DNA of 64,000 nucleotides from Parapedobacter sp. SGR-10 (GTDB taxonomy: Bacteria; Bacteroidota; Bacteroidia; Sphingobacteriales; Sphingobacteriaceae). The notes below the pieces were generated by a model. That model made no database searches, was not told where the DNA came from, and saw only the letters and a list, made by a program, of their open reading frames with translations. This document shows, in pieces, positions 43,499 through 52,919 of this stretch. The DNA is taken from contig NZ_JAAJTJ010000022.1 of assembly GCF_011030405.1 (NCBI RefSeq), positions 1 to 64,000 on the forward strand, in the 5' to 3' direction. A program made the position numbers and the translations under genes. Numbering within the stretch: position 1 is the stretch's first letter; each line of letters starts with the position of its first letter.

Positions 43499-45163
43499 AA
43501 ATGCGTCCAATCCACTTTGCAGGTACGCAAGGTAGGAAGTGATCGTATAGTCTGCACCTCGTGGCGCAACAAGAGCCTCTTCCGTATTCGGATCGATCAA
43601 AGCATACAGCGGCTGCGAATTGCTTTTGAACCTTGTAATCTGGAAATCCGTATTCTTCTTTCCTACCGTATTGATCTTCTTGCCCGAGTGCGGAGAAATA
43701 TACTGTTCACTTTCAGAAAGCTTGAGGTCATGCTCATCCACATACAGCTCCACCAGAATAAACTCATTATTGATCATATTTCGAACCACAGGATCCGACC
43801 AGACATCAGCCTCCATTTTACGGCAGTTGACACAGGTCCATCCTGTGAAATCGATCATCAAAGGCTTATTCTGCGCTTTGGCTGCTGCCAGAGCTTCCTC
43901 ATAATCGTAATAAGGATCAAATCCTTTGACCGTAGCCCGGCTATGAAAATGAGTATAATGCTTTCGACCTGCCGCATCAGCACTCCCTGCATGGGATACC
44001 GATACACCAGAAGCCAGGTCAAAATCCTGCGTGCCAATTGGCGGTAAAAACGCTGCAATAGACTTCAGCGGTGCACCCCACATACCGGGAACCATATACA
44101 CGACAAACGAAAACACCAGTATAGCCAACATCGTACGGGGAACAGAAAGGAAGTCCAGCGGGCTATCATGCGCAAACCTGATCTTGCCAATCAAATAAAG
44201 CCCCATTAAACCAAAAATAACTATCCACAAAGCCAAAAACACTTCTCTATCCAACAGTTGCCAATTGTAAGCCAAATCCACATTGGACAAGAATTTCAAG
44301 GCTAAGGCAAGTTCCAAAAAACCAAGGACAACCTTTACACTATTCAGCCATCCTCCCGATTTTGGCAATGATTTCAGCATAGAAGGAAACATCGCAAACA
44401 ATACAAAAGGTATAGCCAGCGCAAGTGAAAACCCTAGCATACCGATTGCCGGCCCCAAGCGTTCACCGTTGACTGCCGCCTCTACCAACAATGTACCGAT
44501 AATCGGACCCGTACAGGAAAAAGATACCACGGCAAGACTAGCCGCCATAAAAAACAGACCGACCAAGCCTCCCTTGTCTGAATTCGCATCTATTTTATTC
44601 ACAAACCCACTGGGCAATGTAATCTCAAATGCACCTAAAAATGAGGTCGCAAATACCACTAACAACAAGAAAAACAGAAAATTGAAAATACCATTTGTGG
44701 ACAACAAGTTCAAAGCCTCTGCACCAAATGCAATCGTAATCAACATGCCCAGAGCAACATAAATAAAGATAATAAATACCCCGTACAACAATGCCTGTGT
44801 GACAGCTTTACTCTTGGTGCCAGACTTTTTGGTAAAAAAACTGACGGTAAGGGGAAGCATTGGAAAAATACAAGGCATCAACAAAGCCGCAAAACCACCC
44901 AATATTCCCCCGATAAATATTCCCCATAAAGAGCCTCTTTCCAAATCACCAGCTACATTTTTGTGCGAATCTCCAGAGATCGTATCGACTGCCGCGATCT
45001 GTACAGCAGTATCAACTTCCGTTGTATCCTCCGTATCAGCAACCGGATCACCTTCTACAAACTCAATACCACTGAAATCAATCAAACTGTCTACCTCCTG
45101 CGCAAAGGATCCTTTGACCAAGAACAACGATAACCAGAGGAATAATATTATATATCTTTTCAT
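43487..45163 (-). CDS. dsbD: thiol:disulfide interchange protein DsbD-like (CcdA domain plus thioredoxin domain)
   Basis: 558 residues from ATG at 45163, which gives a clean signal peptide ending GSFAQ; a nine-residue-longer form starts at 45190. After a short periplasmic region rich in Asp/Glu, an eight-helix CcdA-like membrane domain (about 75-385) contains the Pro/Cys motif LLMPCIFPML and the second Cys in SFSCTGPIIGTL. The C-terminal thioredoxin-fold domain has C444-V-N-C447 in GWTCVNCRKME. It carries reducing power from the cytoplasm to the periplasm. The N-terminal DsbD-alpha immunoglobulin domain is absent, as is common in Bacteroidota. Confidence 0.92.
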   Translation of the reverse strand: MKRYIILFLWLSLFLVKGSFAQEVDSLIDFSGIEFVEGDPVADTEDTTEVDTAVQIAAVDTISGDSHKNVAGDLERGSLWGIFIGGILGGFAALLMPCIFPMLPLTVSFFTKKSGTKSKAVTQALLYGVFIIFIYVALGMLITIAFGAEALNLLSTNGIFNFLFFLLLVVFATSFLGAFEITLPSGFVNKIDANSDKGGLVGLFFMAASLAVVSFSCTGPIIGTLLVEAAVNGERLGPAIGMLGFSLALAIPFVLFAMFPSMLKSLPKSGGWLNSVKVVLGFLELALALKFLSNVDLAYNWQLLDREVFLALWIVIFGLMGLYLIGKIRFAHDSPLDFLSVPRTMLAILVFSFVVYMVPGMWGAPLKSIAAFLPPIGTQDFDLASGVSVSHAGSADAAGRKHYTHFHSRATVKGFDPYYDYEEALAAAKAQNKPLMIDFTGWTCVNCRKMEADVWSDPVVRNMINNEFILVELYVDEHDLKLSESEQYISPHSGKKINTVGKKNTDFQITRFKSNSQPLYALIDPNTEEALVAPRGADYTITSYLAYLQSGLDAFNNK

Positions 45164-45287
45164 AATTTTATATGGATTAAGTTGTATCATCTCATTTTCT
45201 TACGATAGGAATACCGGGTATGAGACACCCGGCTTCCTACCCACTAAACACAAACAAAACTTGATTCAACATCAAGCTGAAACAAAC

Positions 45288-46364
45288 TTATCGAACTCCC
45301 ATTCTCACGATGGGTTTCTCTAAACGGCTAATAGGTTGGAATCCCGTAAAGGTCAAATCCGTAGACATATACCCTTCTTTTACAGGCTCCTCTTTAACCA
45401 AATCCGTACTTAAATATTTCTTATTGTCATCGGCCAATAGTGTCACCACGACCGCATCATCCCCCATCTGTTCCCTCAGCTTGATAGCTCCTATTACATT
45501 GGCACCTGACGAAATACCAACTGCCAATCCCAATTCCTGCGCTAGTTTCTGCGCCATGATGATGGAATCTCCATCTGAAGCACAAACGATTTCATCCAAT
45601 TCGTCCAACTTCACAATAGCCGGGATAAACTCATCCGAAATGCCCTGTATACGGTGTGCTCCTACCTTATAACCCGTCGTCAATGTAGGGCTCTCTGCCG
45701 GTTCCAAGGGATGTATTTTGACAAATCGATTGGATTTCTTCAACTGCCGGCCTACTCCCATCACCGTACCACCAGTACCTACACCCGCCACAAAGGCATC
45801 TGCCACCATACCCATCTTCTCCAGCTGCGATACAATTTCCTGACCTGTCGTCATTTCGTGTGCTTCGGCATTGAACTGGTTTTCAAATTGACGGGGGAGA
45901 AATACACCACCCTTTGCTGCCAATTCCTCGCTAAGCTTAATGCTTCCCAAAAAACCGCCTTCCTCTTTGGATATCAGCTGTATGTCTGCTCCCATACTTT
46001 TGATGATATCGATACGCTCCTTGCTCAGCCAGTCAGGCATAATGATTTTGACCTGATGGCCCAAAGCTTTACCAATGGCCGAGAAGGCAATTCCGGTATT
46101 CCCACTCGTTGCCTCTACAATCATATCCTGTGGACGTATCTGACAATTCATATACGCTTTGTACAATATATACAATGCCATCCTGTCCTTGACACTACCG
46201 GTCAGATTATAGTTCTCACATTTTACGTAGATCTGACCCGGCTTGCCTTTATAGGTGTACCGGAGTTCTAACATGGGCGTATTGCCCACTAAACACCACA
46301 AGTGATGGAAACGGCTATCCAGCTCCGGAGAAAGACATTTGCTAAAAATGGTTTCTGTTATCAT
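45288..46364 (-). CDS. PLP-dependent cysteine synthase-family enzyme
   Basis: 358-residue fold-type II PLP enzyme. Lys59 in [11 protein letters not shown] is the expected Schiff-base residue; TSGNTG at 86-91 binds substrate carboxylate; [17 protein letters not shown] is the phosphate-binding loop. Overall it resembles O-acetylserine sulfhydrylase/cystathionine beta-synthase relatives, but it is longer than CysK (about 310) because of an N-terminal extension with [24 protein letters not shown] and a C-terminal tail. It faces an Lrp/AsnC regulator. Exact substrate unclear. Confidence 0.85.
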   Translation of the reverse strand: MITETIFSKCLSPELDSRFHHLWCLVGNTPMLELRYTYKGKPGQIYVKCENYNLTGSVKDRMALYILYKAYMNCQIRPQDMIVEATSGNTGIAFSAIGKALGHQVKIIMPDWLSKERIDIIKSMGADIQLISKEEGGFLGSIKLSEELAAKGGVFLPRQFENQFNAEAHEMTTGQEIVSQLEKMGMVADAFVAGVGTGGTVMGVGRQLKKSNRFVKIHPLEPAESPTLTTGYKVGAHRIQGISDEFIPAIVKLDELDEIVCASDGDSIIMAQKLAQELGLAVGISSGANVIGAIKLREQMGDDAVVVTLLADDNKKYLSTDLVKEEPVKEGYMSTDLTFTGFQPISRLEKPIVRMGVR

Positions 46365-46432
46365 TTGCTATTTTAGAATCAGAGAAATAATCTCTACAAA
46401 ATTCCACTTAAACAAGATATTATTCAATACTA

Positions 46433-46469
46433 TTTATAAAAAACAATAAATTATATTGTTTTTTATAAA
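46433..46469. promoter_or_regulatory. 16-bp perfect inverted repeat between cysteine-synthase-like gene and Lrp gene
   Basis: TTTATAAAAAACAATA (46433-46448) and its exact complement (46454-46469) flank AATTA. AT-rich, dyad-symmetric and located midway between the two divergent starts, it is a good candidate operator for the Lrp/AsnC protein. It is not followed by a transcription-terminator T-run. Confidence 0.5.
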
Positions 46470-46531
46470 TAATATAATAATTATTTCGGTTTAAACTAGT
46501 AATTTAGCTTTAATTCAGAAAAATATACGAT

Positions 46532-46990
46532 ATGCAACTCGATCCCACAGACACCAAACTCTTGAGAGTACTTCAAGAAGATGCCACATTGAGCAATAAA
46601 GAGCTGGCAATCAGACTACACAAGTCCATCGCGGCTATACATGAGCGTGTCAAAAAACTCAAATCCGCCGGATACATCAAAAAGACCGTTGCTATTCTCG
46701 ATCGGCACAAAATCGGCTTGGGTCTGATCTCCTTTTCACAGGTATTTCTCAAAGCCCATACTTTTGAAGTTCTGAACGAATTCGAACATGAGGTCGCCAA
46801 ATTTCCAGAAGTCATGGAATGTTATCAGATGGCGGGTTCCTATGATTTTATGCTACGCATAGCCACCAAAGATATGGATGCCTATCACATGTTTCTGCGA
46901 CACAAGCTCGCGGTATTGCCACATGTCAATACCGTACAGACTTATTTTGTCCTGTCCGAAACGAAGAGCGAGACGGCGTATCCGATTTAG
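46532..46990 (+). CDS. Lrp/AsnC-family transcriptional regulator
   Basis: 152 residues. Helix-turn-helix at about 18-50 (LSNKELAIRLHKSIAAIHERVKKLKSAGYI), then the RAM ligand-binding domain with GLISFSQVFLKAH and the Gly-rich MECYQMAGSYDFMLRIATKDMDAYHMF. Members bind amino acids and form octamers that wrap DNA. Divergent position next to a cysteine-synthase-family gene suggests amino-acid control of it; the ligand is unknown. The stop codon overlaps a 46-bp palindrome. Confidence 0.92.
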   Translation: MQLDPTDTKLLRVLQEDATLSNKELAIRLHKSIAAIHERVKKLKSAGYIKKTVAILDRHKIGLGLISFSQVFLKAHTFEVLNEFEHEVAKFPEVMECYQMAGSYDFMLRIATKDMDAYHMFLRHKLAVLPHVNTVQTYFVLSETKSETAYPI

Positions 46991-47032
46991 TTTCATTTGC
47001 CACGGGCTTAAGCCCGTGGCAAATGAAACTAA
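46987..47032. repeat. 46-bp perfect palindrome at the end of the Lrp gene
   Basis: Arms of 23 bp: left begins TTAGTTTCATTTGCC and the centre is GGGCTTAAGCCC. The sequence CCACGGGCTTAAGCCCGTGG has the look of a dispersed palindromic repeat. It overlaps the Lrp stop codon and could also act as a terminator, though no T-run follows. Confidence 0.8.
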
Positions 47033-47186
47033 CCTTGTTATTTTATAGCACACGAAAGAATTATCTACGATGAGCTCGCTCCGCTCGGTTCGCGCAACAG
47101 CGCCGGGAAGTTGAAAACCTGCAATAAAAAAATCTATTTTATAGTAGGAGGATTCATTTTTTTTTCTAATCTTTGCAGACCTCAAT

Positions 47187-47261
47187 GGGAATTTAGCTCA
47201 GTTGGTTTAGAGCACTACCTCGACAAGGTAGGGGTCACTGGTTCGAATCCAGTAATTCCCA
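47187..47261 (+). tRNA. tRNA-Val (GAC)
   Basis: 75 bases. Acceptor GGGAATT/AATTCCC, D stem GCTC/GAGC, anticodon stem CTACC/GGTAG, T stem ACTGG/CCAGT with loop TTCGAAT, discriminator A; CCA is not encoded. The seven-base anticodon loop is TCGACAA, so the anticodon is GAC (Val, GUU/GUC). Base 33 is C rather than the near-universal U. Sits between the Lrp gene and the ClC channel gene, on the opposite strand to the latter. Confidence 0.93.
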
Positions 47262-47368
47262 CTTCTTTATCTCCTTTCCGATTCATCCACTAATTAACGG
47301 TTATCCACAAAAGGAAACAATGTTCTATGTTTTACCTATTCCTCATCAATTCTACTCTTATGAATGAA

Positions 47369-48655
47369 TTAATGCAGACCGACCTCACTCTTCCCTTTTA
47401 GCATATCATAGGTGTAGACATTGTACGGCAACATATATTGTGCAAACAATTTAGCGGATACACTGACAACAAGTAAAGGCAAAAACAGCGTAAAACCGTT
47501 AGGGATCAGACCACAGACTAAAAAAAGAGCTGTAAAAGGTGCGTGGATAGAAGCCGACAAAACTGCCGCCATTCCGGCTAACGCAAAATTGACAAGAACC
47601 AAATTTGTTCCCAAGAACATATTGCAAACAGCTGCAAACAACAATCCCAAAAAGGCACCTGAAACAATACTAGGAGCAAAAACACCACCATCCCCTCCGG
47701 CACCCAGCGTCAGAGAAGCTGCCAAAGGTTTTAAAAAGACCAACAACAGCAAGGATGCCAACAATGGAAGCGTTGTCTCTCCAAGAGCCTGATCCATTAT
47801 CCCCTTGACCCCGATATAGCTGTCCCCATACAAGCAAGGATAGAGAAGCAATAACCCTCCCACTACCAGAGCACCAAGATTCACTCGTACAAAATTATTG
47901 GATATACCCGAAAAAAAATGCTTAATAAACAAGATTAACTTCGTAAAATAAACAGATATTGCTCCCCCAAAAATACTGAGCAGCAAAAAATAAGGCAAAG
48001 CTCCCCAACTCCAACCCTGCGTGACAAAAGGAAACAAAGTACCGTGTCCCAAGAAAAAAATCACGCCCCATGCGATCAGTGCCGACACGACGCAACTCAA
48101 CAAAATAGGCCAACTCACCTTTCTCGCAATCACCTCCAGAGCAAACAACAAACCTGCTATCGGGTTATTAAACAGTACCGCTACTCCTGCTGCTACACCC
48201 GCACAGATCAGTTCCCTTTTATATAGCTTAGCCGAAAAGTTCTTCTTATATGCCCAATTCCCCAAAGTAGCCGTCGCGACCACCGTAGACACCTCCACAC
48301 CTGTAGAACCTCCCGACACGACAGTAAGGAAACCATTAATATAATGAGACGGTATTTTAAAAAAAGGTAAATGATCCTTCCGTTGATCTAATGTTTTATA
48401 GATTTCCGTGATCCCTTTATTTTTTCGGTTCCGGAAAGCAATTTTACGCAAAAAATAAATTGTCGTGATGCCGATCGTCGGTAGTAATATAAAAAGAAAC
48501 GGGTGATGAGACTGCACCCATAAAAAAACCTTCACCTCAAAATGCTCGGTAAGATGCTTGATGGAAAACGCCATCAATGCACATATCAGGCTAACCAAAC
48601 AGGAGACTTGACCCAACTTAAAATAATTGTGCAATATAACTTTCTTTCGTTCCAT
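47369..48655 (-). CDS. ClC-family chloride channel/transporter
   Basis: 428 residues with 10-12 hydrophobic helices. ClC signature regions: VSGGSTGVEVSTVV (the GxEGP-like filter element, with its Glu as in gating Glu148 of E. coli ClC but lacking the usual GP), AVLFNNPIAGLLFALEVI (helix F region) and GAGGDGGVFAPSIVSGAFLG (the GxFxP filter). The C-terminal half lacks the CBS pair found in many homologues. It may exchange chloride for protons or fluoride; substrate unknown. Stand-alone gene. Confidence 0.9.
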   Translation of the reverse strand: MERKKVILHNYFKLGQVSCLVSLICALMAFSIKHLTEHFEVKVFLWVQSHHPFLFILLPTIGITTIYFLRKIAFRNRKNKGITEIYKTLDQRKDHLPFFKIPSHYINGFLTVVSGGSTGVEVSTVVATATLGNWAYKKNFSAKLYKRELICAGVAAGVAVLFNNPIAGLLFALEVIARKVSWPILLSCVVSALIAWGVIFFLGHGTLFPFVTQGWSWGALPYFLLLSIFGGAISVYFTKLILFIKHFFSGISNNFVRVNLGALVVGGLLLLYPCLYGDSYIGVKGIMDQALGETTLPLLASLLLLVFLKPLAASLTLGAGGDGGVFAPSIVSGAFLGLLFAAVCNMFLGTNLVLVNFALAGMAAVLSASIHAPFTALFLVCGLIPNGFTLFLPLLVVSVSAKLFAQYMLPYNVYTYDMLKGKSEVGLH

Positions 48656-48798
48656 AGAATGTAAGGCGACTAAGACTGACCGTGCAAAAGTACATTTATC
48701 TTGACTTACATCCTAATGCTCGACGGAGACGGACAAAAACAATCAAATAAAAGCACAATAATATATCCGTAAGGTTTTATTTTTCAAAATAAAAAACA

Positions 48799-48806
48799 TA
48801 ACTTTG
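48799..48806 (+). promoter_or_regulatory. candidate -7 element of carB
   Basis: TAACTTTG fits TAnnTTTG and predicts a leader of roughly 95 bases. The leader starts with hairpin TCCGAC/GTCGGA (48810-48827), and its loop word CAAAGC could also pair with GCTTTG at 48858-48863. Confidence 0.45.
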
Positions 48807-48909
48807 CACTCCGACAAAGCAGTCGGAATAGCACTTCTTACTAAAAGCACTTTCCCCGCTTTGCAGATTACATCAGTCTAGAATTTTAACTTTTTGATTT
48901 AAAAAAATA

Positions 48910-51729
48910 ATGCCTAGAAACTCTTCCATCAACTCCGTTTTGATCATAGGCTCCGGCCCTATTGTCATTGGACAAGCGTGTGAATTTGACTATTCGGGTT
49001 CCCAAGCGGCCCTATCTCTGAAAGAAGAAGGTATCAAGGTCTCGATCATCAATTCGAACCCTGCTACCATCATGACAGACAAGGTCGTCGCCGATCATGT
49101 CTACTTGTTGCCTCTGACCTGTGAGAGCATCGAACAAATCCTTCAAGAACAACAGATCGATGCCGTACTGCCTACCATGGGTGGACAGACAGCACTCAAC
49201 CTATGTATCGAAGCCTCCAACAGAGGGCTCTGGGAAAAATACGATGTAAAGGTAATCGGTGTCGATGTAGCCGCTATCGAAAAGACTGAGAATCGCGAGG
49301 AGTTTCGTCAATTGATGGTAGATATCGGTGTAGGTGTGGCCAAATCTAAAATTGCCAATTCCTTCCTCGAAGGAAAAGAAGCCGCACAGGAGATTGGCTA
49401 TCCATTGGTCATCCGTCCTTCCTATACCTTAGGTGGTACAGGAGGTGGATTTGTCCACAAAAAAGAAGAATTTGATGCTGCCTTGAACAGAGGTCTGCAC
49501 GCTTCGCCTACACACGAGGTCCTGGTCGAACAGGCTGTATTGGGATGGAAAGAATTTGAGCTGGAACTGTTGCGTGACTCCAACGACAATGTCATCATCA
49601 TCTGTACGATCGAAAACTTTGATCCGATGGGTATACATACCGGAGACTCCATCACCGTAGCTCCTGGCATGACCTTGTCGGACAAATGTTACCAGGATAT
49701 GCGCAATCAAGCTATCCGCATGATGCGCTCGATTGGCAATTTTGCCGGAGGATGCAACGTACAGTTTTCCGTCAATCCTGAAAACGAAGATATCATCGCT
49801 ATCGAGATCAATCCACGTGTCTCCCGCTCTTCGGCACTGGCGTCAAAAGCAACAGGATACCCTATTGCCAAAATCGCTGCCAAACTGGCTATCGGCTACA
49901 ACTTGGATGAGCTGCAAAATCAGATTACCAAGACCACTTCGGCATATTTCGAACCTACACTAGACTACGTCATCGTCAAGGTTCCACGTTTCAACTTTGA
50001 CAAATTCAAAGGTGCAAACAAAGAACTGGGCTTGCAGATGAAAGCCGTAGGCGAGGTTATGGCCATTGGCCGTACCTTTATCGAAGCCCTTCAAAAAGCA
50101 GCACAATCTTTGGAGACAGGACGTGCCGGATTGGGAGCTGACGGACGTCAACTCCGCAACCTGGAGGAAATCATGCACAGCCTCGAACATCCAAGTGCAG
50201 ACCGACTTTTCCATATCAAGGATGCCTTCGAACTCGGCGTTCCTTTGGAGTCTATCCGTAAGGCTACGTTGATCGACAAATGGTTCTTGGTACAGATACA
50301 GGAGCTCGTGCTTCTGGAGCAAGAATTACGCCGCTACCAGCTTTCCAATATACCACGTGATTTCTTCATGACCTTGAAGCAAAAAGGTTATTCGGATGTG
50401 CAGATCGCTTGGTTGCTGGGCAATGTCACCGAAGACGAGGTTTACGAACGCCGTAAACAACTGGGTATCCATCGGGTGTACAAAATGGTAGACACCTGTG
50501 CCGCAGAATTCCCGGCACATACCCCATACTATTACTCTACCTTCGAGGATGAAAACGAATCGGTCGTATCGGACAAAAAGAAGATCATCGTACTGGGTTC
50601 CGGCCCGAACCGTATCGGTCAAGGTATCGAATTCGATTATTCCTGTGTACATGGCTTGCTAGCTGCCAAAGAGTGCGGCTACGAAGCCATCATGGTCAAC
50701 TGTAACCCTGAAACCGTGTCCACCGACTTCAATATGGCAGACAAACTGTACTTCGAACCTGTATTCTGGGAGCATGTACGCGAGATCATCGAGCTGGAAA
50801 AACCTGAGGGCGTGATCGTACAATTAGGCGGTCAGACAGCCTTGAAGATGGCGGAGCGCTTAGAAGCTTTAGGAGTAAAAATCATTGGTACCTCCTTTGC
50901 AGATATGGATCTGGCCGAAGATCGGGGTAGCTTCTCCGACCTATTGAAAGAACTGGATATTCCTTATCCTAAGTATGGTGTAGCGACATCAGCCGAAGAA
51001 GCTATCCAAGTGGCCAATGAAGTAGGCTATCCCGTATTGGTACGCCCTTCCTATGTATTGGGTGGACAAGGGATGAGTATCGTCATCAATGACGAAGATC
51101 TGGAAAAAGCAGTCGTCAATCTATTGAAAAACCTTCCCGGCAACCACATTTTGATCGATCACTTCCTAGATCGTGCCGAAGAGGCCGAATCGGATTCGAT
51201 CTGTGATGGTGAGGACGTACATATCATAGGTATGATGGAGCACATCGAGCCTGCAGGTATCCACTCCGGAGACTCTTCCGCTGTATTACCTCCTTTCAGT
51301 TTATCCCAACAGGTACAAGATAAAATGGAGGAATATTCGATCAAATTGGCCAAAGCATTGAATGTAAAAGGCCTGTTGAATATTCAATTTGCCATAAAAG
51401 ATGAGAATGTCTATGTCATCGAGGCCAATCCGCGTGCGTCGCGTACCGTTCCTTTCATTGCAAAAGCGTATGATGTACCTTATATCAACATTGCGACCAA
51501 AGTCATGTTAGGTGTCAATAAGCTGAAAGATTTCACGATTGAGCGCAAGTTGACAGGATGGGCTATCAAAGAGCCTGTATTCTCCTTCTCCAAATTCCCG
51601 GAAGTAGACAAACAGCTAGGTCCTGAGATGAAATCTACAGGTGAGGCTATACGCTTCATTAAAGACCTTCAGGATCCATTCTTCAGAGAACTCGTTTCGA
51701 AGAAATCGATGTTCTTGAATGCGCAGTAG
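48910..51729 (+). CDS. carB: carbamoyl-phosphate synthase large subunit, short form
   Basis: 939 residues against about 1070 in E. coli. Two ATP-grasp synthetase halves are complete: opening [22 protein letters not shown] and the second-half repeat [21 protein letters not shown], each followed by [14 protein letters not shown] or [14 protein letters not shown]. The sequence ends at about [10 protein letters not shown], so the C-terminal MGS-like allosteric domain (ornithine/UMP/IMP site) is absent. The enzyme makes carbamoyl phosphate for pyrimidines and arginine. The small subunit is not adjacent. Ends at a strong palindromic terminator. Confidence 0.96.
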   Translation: MPRNSSINSVLIIGSGPIVIGQACEFDYSGSQAALSLKEEGIKVSIINSNPATIMTDKVVADHVYLLPLTCESIEQILQEQQIDAVLPTMGGQTALNLCIEASNRGLWEKYDVKVIGVDVAAIEKTENREEFRQLMVDIGVGVAKSKIANSFLEGKEAAQEIGYPLVIRPSYTLGGTGGGFVHKKEEFDAALNRGLHASPTHEVLVEQAVLGWKEFELELLRDSNDNVIIICTIENFDPMGIHTGDSITVAPGMTLSDKCYQDMRNQAIRMMRSIGNFAGGCNVQFSVNPENEDIIAIEINPRVSRSSALASKATGYPIAKIAAKLAIGYNLDELQNQITKTTSAYFEPTLDYVIVKVPRFNFDKFKGANKELGLQMKAVGEVMAIGRTFIEALQKAAQSLETGRAGLGADGRQLRNLEEIMHSLEHPSADRLFHIKDAFELGVPLESIRKATLIDKWFLVQIQELVLLEQELRRYQLSNIPRDFFMTLKQKGYSDVQIAWLLGNVTEDEVYERRKQLGIHRVYKMVDTCAAEFPAHTPYYYSTFEDENESVVSDKKKIIVLGSGPNRIGQGIEFDYSCVHGLLAAKECGYEAIMVNCNPETVSTDFNMADKLYFEPVFWEHVREIIELEKPEGVIVQLGGQTALKMAERLEALGVKIIGTSFADMDLAEDRGSFSDLLKELDIPYPKYGVATSAEEAIQVANEVGYPVLVRPSYVLGGQGMSIVINDEDLEKAVVNLLKNLPGNHILIDHFLDRAEEAESDSICDGEDVHIIGMMEHIEPAGIHSGDSSAVLPPFSLSQQVQDKMEEYSIKLAKALNVKGLLNIQFAIKDENVYVIEANPRASRTVPFIAKAYDVPYINIATKVMLGVNKLKDFTIERKLTGWAIKEPVFSFSKFPEVDKQLGPEMKSTGEAIRFIKDLQDPFFRELVSKKSMFLNAQ

Positions 51730-51737
51730 GATATTTC

Positions 51738-51785
51738 ATATCTAACTAAAAAAAGCGACATATGTCGCTTTTTTTAGTTAGATAT
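51738..51785. terminator. 48-bp palindromic bidirectional terminator
   Basis: Perfect palindrome with core AAAGCGACAT/ATGTCGCTTT and flanking CTAACTAAA / TTTAGTTAG. The long A and T tracts on the two sides allow termination of carB and of the convergent hydrolase gene. Confidence 0.88.
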
Positions 51786-52919
51786 CCATTTTTTCAAGAA
51801 CCTCACACCTTCTTCCACTTTAGCTTCGTGTCTTCCCTCATGAACGATCAGTTCTACCCTATCTCCTATACCCAGTTTATCATAATGTGCTTTGGATCTT
51901 TCAAACTCTTTTACCACATCCGGCCAATAGGCGATTCCATCGTTTTTCCCATGTTGGATTTGTAACGGCCGGGGGCAGATCATAGAAACCAAATCCCGGT
52001 CGGCAAACTCGTTCAGCCAACCTGTAAGGAAAGCATAGTCTTCTCCGTTTTTTGAAAAACTGCTCCATCGGTCGTCCTGGACCACCATTTTATTATTCCG
52101 CTCGTTGAACCAGGCAGAGACTACCCCCACCTTTATCCGCTCATCTAATGGCATCCAAAACATGGTGGCCATCCCACCTAAGGAAACACCCCACATGCCT
52201 ACTTTTGCTGCATCGATCCGTTCATCTTGAAGTAGGACATCCAGCAGGTTTTGGGTTCTGGAAAATTCTATACCCGGCAAAGAGATATCGGCTAACCTTG
52301 TGTATCTCTCGATCCTATTTCTCCTTTGCACATTCCTGAGGTTCAGCGGGGATAATACGGCAAACCCCGCCTCTACCAGCGCCCTCGCATAGGCATGATA
52401 ACTCCTGCCATCTGCTACAAAGGGACGTTCGGGGCTACTCCCCACACCATGTTGTACAATGACCAGTGGCACTGGCTTGTTTTTACTCGCCTGTGGTGGG
52501 ATGACCAATATACCTTGTGCAGACATGTTGTCTCCTAAGGGAAGCTGTATCCATTCGCCCTTCAGGCCATCCATATTATAAGGCGTACGTTTGAGCTCGC
52601 CCGATACCCTCAATCGGGGAGGTTTGATAACGACATCCCGCCAGCGCGATACGTTGGGTGCTACGCTCCATTTAAATGCAGCTATGCTGGAATAATCCCG
52701 GTCCCAATATGCTTTCGCTCTTTCTTCATATTCATCCACCAAATAATGCCGGAGATAGCCTTCCAGCTCTGATTCGTATTTATCCAACCTCTTCTCCTCA
52801 TCTTCCTTCGTGATCATCGATGTATAATCCTGTGCATGCACGCGCTCATACACCGTGCCAGAGAGGAGAACGAGTACACAGACCATGGTCTGGAATCTCC
52901 TTTTAAAAAATATATTCAT
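51774..52919 (-). CDS. secreted alpha/beta-hydrolase (dienelactone hydrolase/acetyl-esterase-like)
   Basis: 381 residues. Signal peptide to about residue 29 (RVHAQ). The fold's nucleophile elbow is GMWGVSLGG with Ser246, the catalytic Asp is likely in IQHGKNDGIA and His in VHEGRHEAKV. HGVGSSPERP supplies the oxyanion loop. These periplasmic hydrolases often act as esterases on sugar acetyl or other acyl groups; substrate unknown. Last gene of the second SusCD locus: its ATG overlaps the stop of the preceding propeller gene (ATGA). Confidence 0.85.
   Translation of the reverse strand: MNIFFKRRFQTMVCVLVLLSGTVYERVHAQDYTSMITKEDEEKRLDKYESELEGYLRHYLVDEYEERAKAYWDRDYSSIAAFKWSVAPNVSRWRDVVIKPPRLRVSGELKRTPYNMDGLKGEWIQLPLGDNMSAQGILVIPPQASKNKPVPLVIVQHGVGSSPERPFVADGRSYHAYARALVEAGFAVLSPLNLRNVQRRNRIERYTRLADISLPGIEFSRTQNLLDVLLQDERIDAAKVGMWGVSLGGMATMFWMPLDERIKVGVVSAWFNERNNKMVVQDDRWSSFSKNGEDYAFLTGWLNEFADRDLVSMICPRPLQIQHGKNDGIAYWPDVVKEFERSKAHYDKLGIGDRVELIVHEGRHEAKVEEGVRFLKKWISN

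Noticed and set aside
47187..47261. Reading the tRNA as tRNA-Asp
   Set aside because: The seven-base loop centred in a perfect five-pair stem gives anticodon GAC, not GTC.
49422..50652. Several minus-strand ORFs over carB
   Set aside because: Antisense shadows of a highly conserved gene; no independent start or family signal.
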